Assembly (NCBI GenBank): GCA_020054495.1
Contig: JAHWGK010000007.1
Location: 1-64,000, forward strand
Length of the DNA: 64,000 nucleotides
Source of the DNA: Thermoplasmata archaeon
GTDB lineage: Archaea > Thermoplasmatota > E2 > DHVEG-1
Direction: 5' to 3'
Shown: positions 7,186-16,081 of the stretch, piece by piece
Numbering within the stretch: the stretch's first letter is position 1
Layout: every line of letters starts with the position of its first letter
Notes under the pieces: generated by a model
Told to the model about the DNA's origin: nothing
The model's database searches: none
The model's input: only the letters and a program-made list of their open reading frames with translations
Translations under genes and position numbers: made by a program

Positions 7186-8463
7186 TTATTCTGCCGGGTT
7201 CATAACTCTACCCATAAAGAGTATTGCACCTGTTTCTTTGTGTTGTATTAAGAATATAAACGGATGATCTGCAATGAACTCTTTTTGATCTGGTACATAA
7301 GAAGTTGCCATAACAATTGCAGTTGCAGCAGCTGCCTCAGTTCCTTCTTCATTTACTTCAACATATGATTGATGAAGTGCTTCACTAATAAACAAGTACT
7401 TTGTTCCATCCATTCCTGAAAAATTTGCAATTCCTGGGAGAAATGCATCTAAAATTCCCATTTCTTTAAGAAGATTATTTAATGAATATTTTTTTTCGAA
7501 TTTAAACTTGGGAATTTCAACATCGATTTCTATTTCGTTTAAATCATTCATCCAGTCTGAAAGATTTTCAGCATTTATTGCAGATTCAGCAACTGAAATA
7601 TTATTCTCTTTAGGAAGGATGATAATCATCGACAAATCATTACCGACATATGGTAATTCTAGAATGTGTAGATCATCAGTTTCTGTATAATTAGAAATTG
7701 AATTTTCACTGTCACTTTTCATCATATTTACTGTTACAGTTTCATCTAAGGTTAATTTAAAATCAGTTTCATAGGTATCATCTGGACTAAATGGATTGGC
7801 CCAAAATCCTTTGAAATAAATTGCGTTTGTTAAAACAAGTTTTGTAAGATCTGATAACATATCAGGTTGAATCATATCTTTTATCTTATCATGTGTTTGT
7901 TCTTCAATCCAGCTATTAATAATTTCTGAAGCTTCTACATTTTTTGAGAAATCAAGTTCATTTGCTTCTGCCATATAAAAATTTTCAAGTAAACTCAGAT
8001 ATTCCTGCAAGAATTCATAATCTTGATGGGCCCAAAAAGCATTTGCAGTATTAATTGTGTAACCATCTTGATTCTGGTTTAATAAATTATAAACTCTCCC
8101 AAAAGATCCAAGTGAAACAGAATCATTTTGTAAAATATTTAGAATATTTTGCATTTCTGTTGCAGTGTTTCCCTTTGCACCTTCATAAGCCATCGATAAA
8201 GCCACGAAAATACTATACGGTGAAAAGAAAATATTACCTTCTTCGCGCGATTCGATTTGTTGATAGAAGCTGAAAGAAAAATCATTTAATGAATCTACCA
8301 GTGAGCTAATACTTTCCGCTGTAGCATTTGAATCATCTGCAAGTCGAACTGGAGTAGTAGAAATCTTTACAGGATCTTGTTCCAAAAAATTTACAATAGA
8401 AAAAACGCCAGCAACAACTACTAAACAACCAATGGCTATTGTTAGTAAACCTATTTTTTTCAT
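7186..8463 (-). CDS. secreted or membrane-tethered serpin
   Basis: A protein of 425 aa. A hydrophobic N-terminal helix (residues 4-25) is followed by a full serpin: NIFFSPYSIFVALSMAYEGA, FKGFWANPF, and the C-terminal signature ADHPFIFLIQHKETGAILFMGRV. The reactive-loop hinge EEGTEAAAATA (near 373-383) has the small residues needed for loop insertion, so it should be inhibitory. Aligning with antitrypsin puts P1-P1' near Ser-Tyr, which would suit chymotrypsin-, subtilisin- or cysteine-type targets; this is only an alignment by eye. ATG 8463 is chosen since GAGGG abuts the ATG two codons earlier. It may protect the cell surface from proteases, including its own. Confidence 0.92.
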   Translation of the reverse strand: MKKIGLLTIAIGCLVVVAGVFSIVNFLEQDPVKISTTPVRLADDSNATAESISSLVDSLNDFSFSFYQQIESREEGNIFFSPYSIFVALSMAYEGAKGNTATEMQNILNILQNDSVSLGSFGRVYNLLNQNQDGYTINTANAFWAHQDYEFLQEYLSLLENFYMAEANELDFSKNVEASEIINSWIEEQTHDKIKDMIQPDMLSDLTKLVLTNAIYFKGFWANPFSPDDTYETDFKLTLDETVTVNMMKSDSENSISNYTETDDLHILELPYVGNDLSMIIILPKENNISVAESAINAENLSDWMNDLNEIEIDVEIPKFKFEKKYSLNNLLKEMGILDAFLPGIANFSGMDGTKYLFISEALHQSYVEVNEEGTEAAAATAIVMATSYVPDQKEFIADHPFIFLIQHKETGAILFMGRVMNPAE

Positions 8464-8520
8464 TATCATCCCTCAGCGTATCTAGTATATAGCTAGATAT
8501 TATATAAAAGATGTGAAAAC

Positions 8521-8538
8521 GTTTGGGAAAAACCAAAC
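8521..8538. promoter_or_regulatory. inverted repeat between divergent serpin and regulator genes
   Basis: GTTTGG, 6 nt, CCAAAC. It lies upstream of the serpin TATA region (TTTTATATAAT, minus strand, near 8497-8507) and of the plus-strand AT box near 8559-8570. It could be an operator for the neighbouring winged-helix protein; that link is inference. Confidence 0.35.
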
Positions 8539-8618
8539 AATGTTTCTTTCTAATAGAGCTTTTTAAATAAGGGTAACAGAATACGGATGTTAACAAGTCA
8601 CTTAGGAGCATAAAAAAA

Positions 8619-8939
8619 ATGAAAGAAGAAAAGAAAGAAAGATGTGTTCTTACAGGTGTCATTGAAACAGAACTCGACATACTAAAAAGACACATATATG
8701 TTCTTAAAACGCTGCAAGATAAACAACCCATGGGAATAATAAAATTATCAGAAATTACAGATTATCCTCAGCATATGGTAAGATATTCGCTAAGGATACT
8801 TGAACAAGATGGATTAATAGAACCATCCCCCCAAGGCGCAGTAACTACCGGCAGGGTGTCAAAAACAATGGACTTACTTAAAAAGACATTGAGTAATATC
8901 AGTAAGACTGCTGAGGAGCTTAAAAAGACACTTGATTAA
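8619..8939 (+). CDS. winged-helix transcription regulator
   Basis: A protein of 106 aa. After a charged start, a winged helix-turn-helix covers residues 20-75: LKTLQDKQPMGIIKLSEIT, YPQHMVRYSLRILEQDGLI and a wing at PSPQGAVTTG. A C-terminal helix (MDLLKKTLSNISK) may dimerise. It is transcribed away from the serpin gene with a shared 155-bp promoter region, so it may control the serpin or itself. The family looks like the small archaeal predicted regulators; the target is unknown. Confidence 0.7.
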   Translation: MKEEKKERCVLTGVIETELDILKRHIYVLKTLQDKQPMGIIKLSEITDYPQHMVRYSLRILEQDGLIEPSPQGAVTTGRVSKTMDLLKKTLSNISKTAEELKKTLD

Positions 8940-8965
8940 ACACTGGTTTTATTTGTTTTCTGCAT

Positions 8966-9038
8966 GCCGAGGTAACTCAGTTGGGAGAGTGCACGGCTGA
9001 AGACCGTGATGTCGTGGGTTCGAGCCCCACTCTCGGCA
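8966..9038 (+). tRNA. tRNA-Phe (anticodon GAA)
   Basis: The acceptor GCCGAGG/TCTCGGC pairs with discriminator A. The anticodon loop CTGAAGA gives GAA. The T arm GTGGGTTCGAGCCCCAC is canonical. No CCA is encoded. Confidence 0.95.
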
Positions 9039-9214
9039 TAAATAAATAGGATAGAGTACCCTTTTAACAAAACAATTTAGGAACATGTTTTATAAAAAGT
9101 AATGGAGTAACAAAAAAAATAGTAGGTTAAAAAAGTATAATATATGTGTACATGCACATATATCTGCATAAAAAATATAAATATATCTAGAATGATTTTT
9201 AAATGGGATGTACT

Positions 9215-9499
9215 ATGAAAAAAGAAAGGTTTGTTGCACGGGTGCTCAGTTCTCTTAGGGATAAAAAAATAAGGTTTACACCACGCTCAATCTCTAATCA
9301 AAAGCCCTTTTCCAGTGAAAAAATAGAGGTGAAAGAAGAGGATTTTGTCGATCTTCATACAGAAATTGCACAAAAAGTAGATGCCTTAATTGTAGCAAAT
9401 GAAAGAGAACAATTAACTGAAGAACTGGAATTTCCCCCTGCAGACAAAGTTGATTTAAATCCTGAGAGATTAGAATCTAGTGTTCATTACAACATTTAA
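9215..9499 (+). CDS. hypothetical protein, charged
   Basis: A protein of 94 aa starting MKKERFVARVLSSL. It is rich in Lys and Glu, with a basic N-terminal third and an acidic C-terminal half (VKEEDFVDLH, EREQLTEELEF). There are no membrane segments or cysteines. An ATG four codons earlier (9203) is possible. A TATA-like AAATATAAATATAT lies about 25-35 bp upstream. I do not recognise it. It precedes smc on the same strand. Confidence 0.55.
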   Translation: MKKERFVARVLSSLRDKKIRFTPRSISNQKPFSSEKIEVKEEDFVDLHTEIAQKVDALIVANEREQLTEELEFPPADKVDLNPERLESSVHYNI

Positions 9500-9657
9500 C
9501 AATAGTAAATAGTAATGACTAATCTACTAAGTATAAATGGCTAATAAAAAATAGCGCCAAAATTTTATATACTCAAATTTGTTCAGGAAAAAAAGGGATG
9601 TAAGTATCGACAAAACAAAGGTGAATTAGAAAAATATTAAGTTGGAAGGGATGTAAT

Positions 9658-12600
9658 CTGTATCTTAAAGAAGTTAGAATGGAGAATTTCAAATCTTTTG
9701 GAAAAAAACTTACAGTACCATTTTTTCCAGGTTTTACTGCAATAACTGGTCCAAACGGCTCTGGTAAAAGTAATATTGCCGATGCTATTCTTTTTGTATT
9801 AGGTCCTAAAAGTTCAAAGGTTATGCGTGCGGGAAGATTATCAGATCTAATATTCAATGGAGGTAAAAAACATAAGAACCCTGCAAAGTACTGCAAGGTA
9901 TCACTTGTTTTTGACAATAAGAAAAGAAGAATGCCTGTTGACTCTAATGAAGTGGTTCTCACAAGGATGATAAAACGAGCGCCATTAAAGAACGATCCCA
10001 ATAATTATTACAGCAAGTTCTATATTAATGATCGCGCTGCTTCATATTCTGATTTTGAAAATGTTCTTTTACATGCTAGGATGTCTGGAGGTGGATATAA
10101 TATAGTGAAACAAGGAGATGTCACAAGTCTTATAGAGATGGGATCTGTTGATCGAAGAAGACTAATTGATGATATTGCAGGGATAAGTAACTTTGATGAT
10201 GATATTAAAAAAGCAGAGAAAGAAGAAGATGGGGTAGACAATAATCTTGAACGTGTTAGAATTATTTTATCTGAGATATCTAGTCAAATAAGACAGCTTA
10301 AGAATGATAGAGACGAAGCATTTCGTTACAAAGAGTTAAAGGACCAATTGTATGAAACAAAAGCAAAAATTGCTCTTAAGAAAAAACAAGATGTTGAAGT
10401 TCAGATGACAGAGATAGATCAGCAAATAGAATCTTATGAGTCTGAAAAAGGTAAACTAGATGAAAAGAGTAGAGAGTTAAAAGAACAATATGCTAAAATA
10501 CAAAAAGAACTTGAAGAAATAGAAGAAAAGATTGGAGAGGTTGGTGGTGACGAAGTTAAAGAGGTTAAAACTAAGATAGACTCTTTGCGGAGCGAAGAAA
10601 TAAAAGTTGAGGAAAGAATTAATTATTCAAATGATGAAATTCTTGAGATTCAAAATGAACAAGTTGAACTTAAATCAAATCTTGAATCCATTATAAAAGA
10701 GCTTGAAGAATATTCATCTCAGAAAGATGATCTTGAAAAACAGATTAATGAAAAACAACCCGAGTTAGAAAGAAAAGAAAAGGAGCTTTTTAGTTTAAAA
10801 GGAGATATTGCTCAATCTGATGATAAATCCATGGATCTAACCCATGAGCTTACAAAGATGCATGAGGAATATAATGAGAAAAATAGTGAGATCCATGAGT
10901 TTAAACTTAAACGTAATAGATTTACTGATAAAATTGAAGCTCTTGAGTTACAGATTGCAGAGATCCAGGAGACAAAATCAACATATGAATTTGAATTAAA
11001 GGATATAGACTGGCAAGCAGATGAATTTAAAAAGGAGCATAAGGAGAAAAGTAAAAAAACAGGAGATTTAGAGAAAAAACTTTTTGAGAAAAAGAAAAGG
11101 GAATCTGAACTTACTGAACAGCTTGCAGATTTGGAAAATGCTATTATACGGCTCCAACGTGAACAATCAAAACTACAGGCTGAATTAGATGCATTGCAAT
11201 CTGTAGAGGGCAAGTATAACTCTGCTGTGCATGAGATTTTAAAAACACGGAATGATGGATCTCTAAAAGGAATTCATGGGACTATTGCGGAATTAGCTCA
11301 GGTTGATAAAAAGTTTGAAACAGCTGTGGAAATTGCTGCGGGCTTTCGTATGCAATCTATTGTAGTTGAAGATGATGATGTTGCTTCAAAAGCAATTAAA
11401 TTTTTACAGAATAAAAAACTTGGCAGAGCTACGTTTCTCCCATTAAATAAGATGGTTTCAGGTAAGCCTCGTGGTAAGGCACTTATGACAGTTAAGGATC
11501 CAAAAGCCCATGGATTTGCAATTGATTTGGTTAAATTTAAAGAAGAATTTCGAGGAGCTTTTTGGTATGTATTTGGAGACACCGTTGTTGTTGATAGCCT
11601 TGACGATGCTCGCCGTTTAATGGGTGGTGTCCGTCTTGTTGATCTAAAAGGAAGTTTGATTGAGGCAAGTGGAGCGATGGTTGGCGGAAGCAAACCTAAA
11701 ACTCATCTCTCGTTCAGCAGTGCTGATCGGAGTAAATTAGAAGAAGTGACAAAACAACTGCAAAATGCCATTAACAGTCAGGATTCTATTTCTGCTGAAC
11801 TGGCTGATTTAAAAAAAGAAATAGCAGAAATCGAGGGTGGTCTTGGAGGGCTCAGAACAGAGGGTGACAAAGAGATTCAGGTTAAAGATTTGGATGTCAG
11901 AAGGAAAGAATTCATAGGTAAACTTGAGGTTCTTAACAAAGATTTAGAGGTAAAAATCAAGGAAAAAGAAGAGTTAGAGGAAAAGAAAAACGAGGTTATA
12001 TCCAAAATTGAGGAATATAAGAAAAGGCTTGAAGAATTGGATTCTATAAAAGAAGAAAAAGGAAAGCTTCTTTTGAAGGGTACCAAAAAGGAGTTAGCTC
12101 AGAAAGCAAGATCCTTTGAAGAAAATGTATCTAAGCTTCAACAGTCTTTATTAAGTTGCTCATCCGAAAAGGATGCATTGGAAAAGAAGATTGAGATTCT
12201 AAAAGAAAGGGAAAATGAGATATCTAATAAGATAGAAAATAAGAATAAAGAAGTTGAAAAGCATAAGATATCCATTGAGGAGTTAAAGAACTCACGTTCC
12301 TCGTATCGTGATGAGCTAAAAGCGCTTATGTCAGTTGAAGAAAAGATGACTGGTAAAATAAAGGATTTATCTGTTGAGCGCGATGGAATCTACAAGAAGA
12401 CTGTTACTACTGAAAACGAACTTGATAAGATTAATACTCGTGTTGAGTCTTATTTTGATTTGATCTCGCGAGCTAAATATAGATTGCCTACTCTTGAAGA
12501 TGCTGTAAAAGAACTTGAGCAAGAACTTAAATTGTACAATGTCGAGATTCACGAAGCCAAATTACCAAATGTTGAATCACTGAAAGATTCTGTGAAGTTT

Positions 12601-13275
12601 ATAGAAGAATCCATGAGGGAGCTTGAGCCAGTAAATATGCGAGCTCTTGAGGAATATGAGCATCAGTCAGAGCGTAAAAGGAAACTTGATGATGACATCA
12701 AACACTTAAAGGATCAGAAGAAAAATCTTATCAAACTAGTAAGTGAAGTAACAGAGAAAAAAACAGAGAGATTCTATGGGGCTTTTAATGCAATAAACAA
12801 AAACTTTATAGATATATATGCACAACTTTCAGAAGGGGGTGAAGCTGAGTTTCAACTTGAAGACCCTGAAAGTCTCTTTGAAAGTGGTCTAACAATAAAG
12901 GCGCGACCTCGAGGTAAAAAAGTGCTTTTACTGTCTGCACTCTCAGGTGGCGAAAAAAGTATTGCTTCGCTTGCTTTTATCTTTGCAATTCAAAATTATG
13001 ATCCCAGACCGTTTTATGTCCTAGATGAGGTAGACATGTATCTTGACGGTGTAAACGCAGAAATAGTAAGTCGCATGGTGAAGCGAAATGCACAGGATTC
13101 ACAGTTCATCATGATTACACTTCGTAAAGTCGCACTTAAGGAGGCTAATCATGTGTATGGTGTCACTATGAGAGATACTGGTATTTCCGAAATGATAGGA
13201 AACATTGATCTATCTACAGTTGGGCCAAAGGGAGAAATAAACAGTGAAGGAGGAAAGATGATTGGAGCAGCCTGA
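9658..13275 (+). CDS. smc: chromosome segregation ATPase SMC
   Basis: About 1205 aa, full length for SMC. Walker A is GPNGSGKSN; a long coiled coil runs to a hinge near 520-660 (GIHGTIAELA ... GGVRLVDLKG); a second coil follows; the C-terminal head has the signature LSGGEKSIASLAF and Walker B FYVLDEVD. The first ATG (9679) would begin MENFKSFG, cutting the first beta strand. The in-frame upstream codons read CTG TAT CTT AAA GAA GTT AGA, giving xYLKEVRMENFKSF, as in other SMCs. No ATG, GTG or TTG exists between the stop at 9622 and 9679. I therefore mark CTG 9658, which has GGAAGG 8 nt before it, as the likely start. It overlaps scpA by 14 bp. Confidence 0.93.
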   Translation: MYLKEVRMENFKSFGKKLTVPFFPGFTAITGPNGSGKSNIADAILFVLGPKSSKVMRAGRLSDLIFNGGKKHKNPAKYCKVSLVFDNKKRRMPVDSNEVVLTRMIKRAPLKNDPNNYYSKFYINDRAASYSDFENVLLHARMSGGGYNIVKQGDVTSLIEMGSVDRRRLIDDIAGISNFDDDIKKAEKEEDGVDNNLERVRIILSEISSQIRQLKNDRDEAFRYKELKDQLYETKAKIALKKKQDVEVQMTEIDQQIESYESEKGKLDEKSRELKEQYAKIQKELEEIEEKIGEVGGDEVKEVKTKIDSLRSEEIKVEERINYSNDEILEIQNEQVELKSNLESIIKELEEYSSQKDDLEKQINEKQPELERKEKELFSLKGDIAQSDDKSMDLTHELTKMHEEYNEKNSEIHEFKLKRNRFTDKIEALELQIAEIQETKSTYEFELKDIDWQADEFKKEHKEKSKKTGDLEKKLFEKKKRESELTEQLADLENAIIRLQREQSKLQAELDALQSVEGKYNSAVHEILKTRNDGSLKGIHGTIAELAQVDKKFETAVEIAAGFRMQSIVVEDDDVASKAIKFLQNKKLGRATFLPLNKMVSGKPRGKALMTVKDPKAHGFAIDLVKFKEEFRGAFWYVFGDTVVVDSLDDARRLMGGVRLVDLKGSLIEASGAMVGGSKPKTHLSFSSADRSKLEEVTKQLQNAINSQDSISAELADLKKEIAEIEGGLGGLRTEGDKEIQVKDLDVRRKEFIGKLEVLNKDLEVKIKEKEELEEKKNEVISKIEEYKKRLEELDSIKEEKGKLLLKGTKKELAQKARSFEENVSKLQQSLLSCSSEKDALEKKIEILKERENEISNKIENKNKEVEKHKISIEELKNSRSSYRDELKALMSVEEKMTGKIKDLSVERDGIYKKTVTTENELDKINTRVESYFDLISRAKYRLPTLEDAVKELEQELKLYNVEIHEAKLPNVESLKDSVKFIEESMRELEPVNMRALEEYEHQSERKRKLDDDIKHLKDQKKNLIKLVSEVTEKKTERFYGAFNAINKNFIDIYAQLSEGGEAEFQLEDPESLFESGLTIKARPRGKKVLLLSALSGGEKSIASLAFIFAIQNYDPRPFYVLDEVDMYLDGVNAEIVSRMVKRNAQDSQFIMITLRKVALKEANHVYGVTMRDTGISEMIGNIDLSTVGPKGEINSEGGKMIGAA

Positions 13276-14131
13276 GATTGATAGTGATGTAATAAACCAT
13301 TTACTTTTTCATAAGTCACTCATTGATGAAAAAGATGATGCGACAAGGATTAATCATTATGTCAGTATGCTTCAAAAAGCTGATGACGGGGAACATATCT
13401 CAATTGAAGATCCATTTGATAGATCAATTGCAATTGCATTTGAACTAGTTATACAGCAGCATCTTAACCCATGGGATATTAATCTTGTAAAATTTTCAAC
13501 GATGTATTTGAAACGGGCAAAAGATGAAAAAATTGATCTGATGACTGCTGGTCGTATAATCTATATGGCATGGAGAGTATTGAAACTTCAAAGTGACAAT
13601 CTTGTGGTAACTATGGAAACCCACGAAGAACAATATGAGCCATTTGGCTGGGGAGATATACCAACAGAGATGTGGCTTAGTAAAGATGATGCTTACTCTT
13701 ATACAAATCTAGTGATGAACATGCCAGAGCCACCTTTGGATGAGCCAATTCGAAGAACAGCTAAAAGAAAAGTCACACTCATTGAACTACTGGATGCTTT
13801 TGATCAAGCTAGAAAAGAATCTGAAGAACACCAACTCATTGAACAACAAAGAAGGGAGGAGCGAGAGAAACTAGCAAAGAAAGCAAGGAAACGTATGAAA
13901 GGAACCGCTGTTGAGGATCATTTAGACGAAGATGTAGAGGTTGTATGGCAAAGAATTAATAAATTCCCAAAAAAAACTATAAACTTTATGGATTTATGTG
14001 AAAAAAAAGGTCGCGAGGAATTAATAAAAATACTAATGTCAGTTTTATTTCTTGCATATGACAATAAAGTACTAGTTTATCAAAAACAATTTCCATATGG
14101 AAAGATATATATTAAAAATATTGTAAATTAA
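13262..14131 (+). CDS. scpA: segregation and condensation protein ScpA
   Basis: A protein of 289 aa, the kleisin partner of SMC. The N-terminal helical part holds FDRSIAIAFELVIQQHLNPWDINLV, the ScpA hallmark (a D-P-W-D-like NPWDI), and the C-terminus forms the winged helix that binds the SMC head. The start is TTG 13262, with SD GGAGG 8 nt upstream inside the end of smc; no ATG fits in this frame. Translational coupling with smc is likely. Confidence 0.92.
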   Translation: MEQPEIDSDVINHLLFHKSLIDEKDDATRINHYVSMLQKADDGEHISIEDPFDRSIAIAFELVIQQHLNPWDINLVKFSTMYLKRAKDEKIDLMTAGRIIYMAWRVLKLQSDNLVVTMETHEEQYEPFGWGDIPTEMWLSKDDAYSYTNLVMNMPEPPLDEPIRRTAKRKVTLIELLDAFDQARKESEEHQLIEQQRREEREKLAKKARKRMKGTAVEDHLDEDVEVVWQRINKFPKKTINFMDLCEKKGREELIKILMSVLFLAYDNKVLVYQKQFPYGKIYIKNIVN

Positions 14132-14200
14132 ATAAAATGTATAAAAAATATATATTTTAAGAAACGCTAAGCATCTTTATTCAAAGTTGAACCAAAATCA

Positions 14201-14923
14201 CTATTTTATAAGATATAAAAATACTTTTTGAAGTAAAGGGAATTGTTCTAATAACTGAAGGATAAATGGATTTGATATTTCTTTGATTCTTGGTGCTTCA
14301 TAATATGTTATAAAACAAAAATCAATGTAACTCTCGTTATCATACCAAATCAATTTATACCAATTGCTACCTGAGGATCTCCATGCATCTCCTCTGTCGT
14401 AAAAATCTTTCCAACTAGTTCTCCAAGCATATTTGTCGAAACTAGTAATTTGATCAGAGCTGCATACAATGTAATATGTATTATCAGGTATAACAGTAAT
14501 ATCATTTAAATTAAAAACTATCCAACCCCCACAACGCCAAAAAATTTGATCTGTTCTAATTGACCTAGCAGCCAAATCCTTACCATTCAAGTCATCTCTA
14601 ATTGAAACAGTGATTTTTTGGTCATCTGGAGGAGAACCTATTTTGTAAATCCATAATGCAACAGCATCAATTTTATCTTTAGATGGTTTAAATGATTGAG
14701 CACGAAAGGTCTGCGGAATTAGATTATATCCACCATTAAAACGTCCAATGAGTTGTTTTTGGTCTGCCCCTTTCAATAATCCAAAAAATGGAGTTGGAAA
14801 TTTCTCATCATTTCTATCATCACCAACTAGTATCAAATCTTGGCTATCTATTTTTATACCAACAACAGGAATTGCAGTAGCAATCAACAGCAAACAAACA
14901 AAAATTCCAATTATTTTTTTCAT
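14201..14923 (-). CDS. secreted protein with C-terminal LEQFP motif
   Basis: A protein of 240 aa. A clear signal peptide (MKKIIGIFVCLLLIATAIPVVG) is followed by a beta-rich domain (AQSFKPSKDKIDAVALWIY, GGWIVFNLND, NTYYIVCSSD) that looks like a carbohydrate-binding or choice-of-anchor type beta sandwich. The last 30 residues contain APRIK, a gap, then LLEQFPLLQKVF, which matches the ends of the proteins at 58740 and 63203. The SD GAGGGAGGA lies 6 nt before ATG. It splits scpB from smc-scpA on the opposite strand. Function unknown. Confidence 0.75.
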   Translation of the reverse strand: MKKIIGIFVCLLLIATAIPVVGIKIDSQDLILVGDDRNDEKFPTPFFGLLKGADQKQLIGRFNGGYNLIPQTFRAQSFKPSKDKIDAVALWIYKIGSPPDDQKITVSIRDDLNGKDLAARSIRTDQIFWRCGGWIVFNLNDITVIPDNTYYIVCSSDQITSFDKYAWRTSWKDFYDRGDAWRSSGSNWYKLIWYDNESYIDFCFITYYEAPRIKEISNPFILQLLEQFPLLQKVFLYLIK

Positions 14924-15154
14924 ATTTTATCCTCCCTCTACACATTCTAATCAGATTATTAGTATTTAAAATATAACCTTAAAATCCAATAAATTTTTAA
15001 AATTTAAAAAAATTGTATAACAATAATTTTATTAACTAAAAAAAGATTTTATAATAAAAACAACTTTATGATGGGTTGCTTTAAAATAAATATCTTACAA
15101 AAATTGTGGTATATATTAAATATTGGATATAGTTAGTTAAAAGGGATGGTCCCT

Positions 15155-15691
15155 ATGAGTATAAACGAGAAGCGTTTAGTTGAATCCGTTCTTTTTTCTG
15201 CAAGTAAACCAGTAAGTATCAATGAAATAAAAGAAGCAACTGGCCTTACGCCTAGCAAAATTAAAAAAACTATAGCTGAACTAATTGAAGACTACAACGT
15301 TAAGCGTAAAAATGAAATTTCTATGGAAGTAATAAAAGCGGGTGACAAATTTGCGATGCAAGTAAAGAAAAAATATATTGATCAATCTGTAATGATATCC
15401 AAACCTGAGATTGAAGGTAACCTGTTAAAAACCCTAACACTTATTGCATTCCATCAACCTATTAAACAATCTAACCTAAGAAGAATGATTGGTACAAAAG
15501 CATATGAACAGGTAGATGAACTTGCATCAAGGAAACTAATATACACAAAAAAACATGGTACAACTGAAATGCTTACCACTACAAAACTTTTTCCAGAATA
15601 CTTTGGAATCAATTCAACAAAACCCGAAGAAATTAGAGATTTCCTTATAAAAAAAATTGCAGGAAAAACAGACGATATAGAGCAGATTTAA
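15155..15691 (+). CDS. scpB: segregation and condensation protein ScpB
   Basis: A protein of 178 aa with two winged helices: residues 1-70 (NEKRLVESVLFSASKPVSI) and 80-160 (LLKTLTLIAFHQPIKQSNLRR, MLTTTKLFPEYFGI). This is the second kleisin-associated partner of SMC. ATG 15155 is used; an earlier ATG (15146) lies in AGGGATGGTCCCT, a perfect 5-bp stem that also carries the SD-like AAGGGATG found before smc. It is cut off from scpA by the secreted gene on the minus strand. Confidence 0.9.
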   Translation: MSINEKRLVESVLFSASKPVSINEIKEATGLTPSKIKKTIAELIEDYNVKRKNEISMEVIKAGDKFAMQVKKKYIDQSVMISKPEIEGNLLKTLTLIAFHQPIKQSNLRRMIGTKAYEQVDELASRKLIYTKKHGTTEMLTTTKLFPEYFGINSTKPEEIRDFLIKKIAGKTDDIEQI

Positions 15692-15703
15692 ATCAGAATT
15701 TCG

Positions 15704-15832
15704 CTACTTTGTTTTTTTGGTAATAAATGTAAAGATACTCGGTAACAGTTGTACAACAACTCCTTTTAAGGATAACTTCCAAAGTATGTAATATAATTGT
15801 TGTGTCGGGGAAGGAAAAAACAATTTTTTCAT
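15704..15832 (-). CDS. small protein of 42 aa behind a strong SD
   Basis: GGAGGTGA, a near-perfect SD, lies about 5 nt before ATG 15832. The ORF begins MKKLFFPSPTQQ, has the hydrophobic middle GVVVQLLPSIFTFI, and ends ITKKTK. It has the size and shape of a small membrane or surface peptide. A TATA-like ATTATATATAAG lies about 60-70 bp upstream. It overlaps the stem-bounded element 15806-15871, so the SD and start could instead be the complement of an RNA core. Confidence 0.5.
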   Translation of the reverse strand: MKKLFFPSPTQQLYYILWKLSLKGVVVQLLPSIFTFITKKTK

Positions 15833-15886
15833 CCTTTCACCTCCTCTCCTTACCACCTCAAAACTTCCTCGCTCAACGATTTTTTT
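15806..15886 (+). ncRNA. stem-bounded element with T-tract; candidate small RNA or terminator
   Basis: CGGGGAAG (15806-15813) pairs with CTTCCTCG (15864-15871), 8 bp with one G-U, and seven T follow at 15880-15886. The core contains TTCATCCTTTCACCTCCTC, the complement of an SD plus ATG. The design is the same as at 361. An AT box (GTAATATAA, near 15788) is a little close for a start at 15806. The rest of the gap up to 16081 holds only the promoter of the PKD gene. Confidence 0.33.
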
Positions 15887-16081
15887 CTCTCTTATATATA
15901 ATTTTTTTAGATTTTGAAATGATACTAATGGTTAATAGTGCGTTGATGAATTTCATTGGAAAATCTTACTAGTTTTATTGGTAAGATATTTCTTGATGAA
16001 TATTTTCAAAATGACATTTTTACAGGAAACATTTAAATATGAGTATGCATAAAGTATATCATAGAGGCAGGTGTAGGAAAT

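Noticed and set aside
11298-11693. Long minus-strand frames inside smc (also 10812-11213)
   Set aside because: Shadows of a coiled-coil gene with biased codons.
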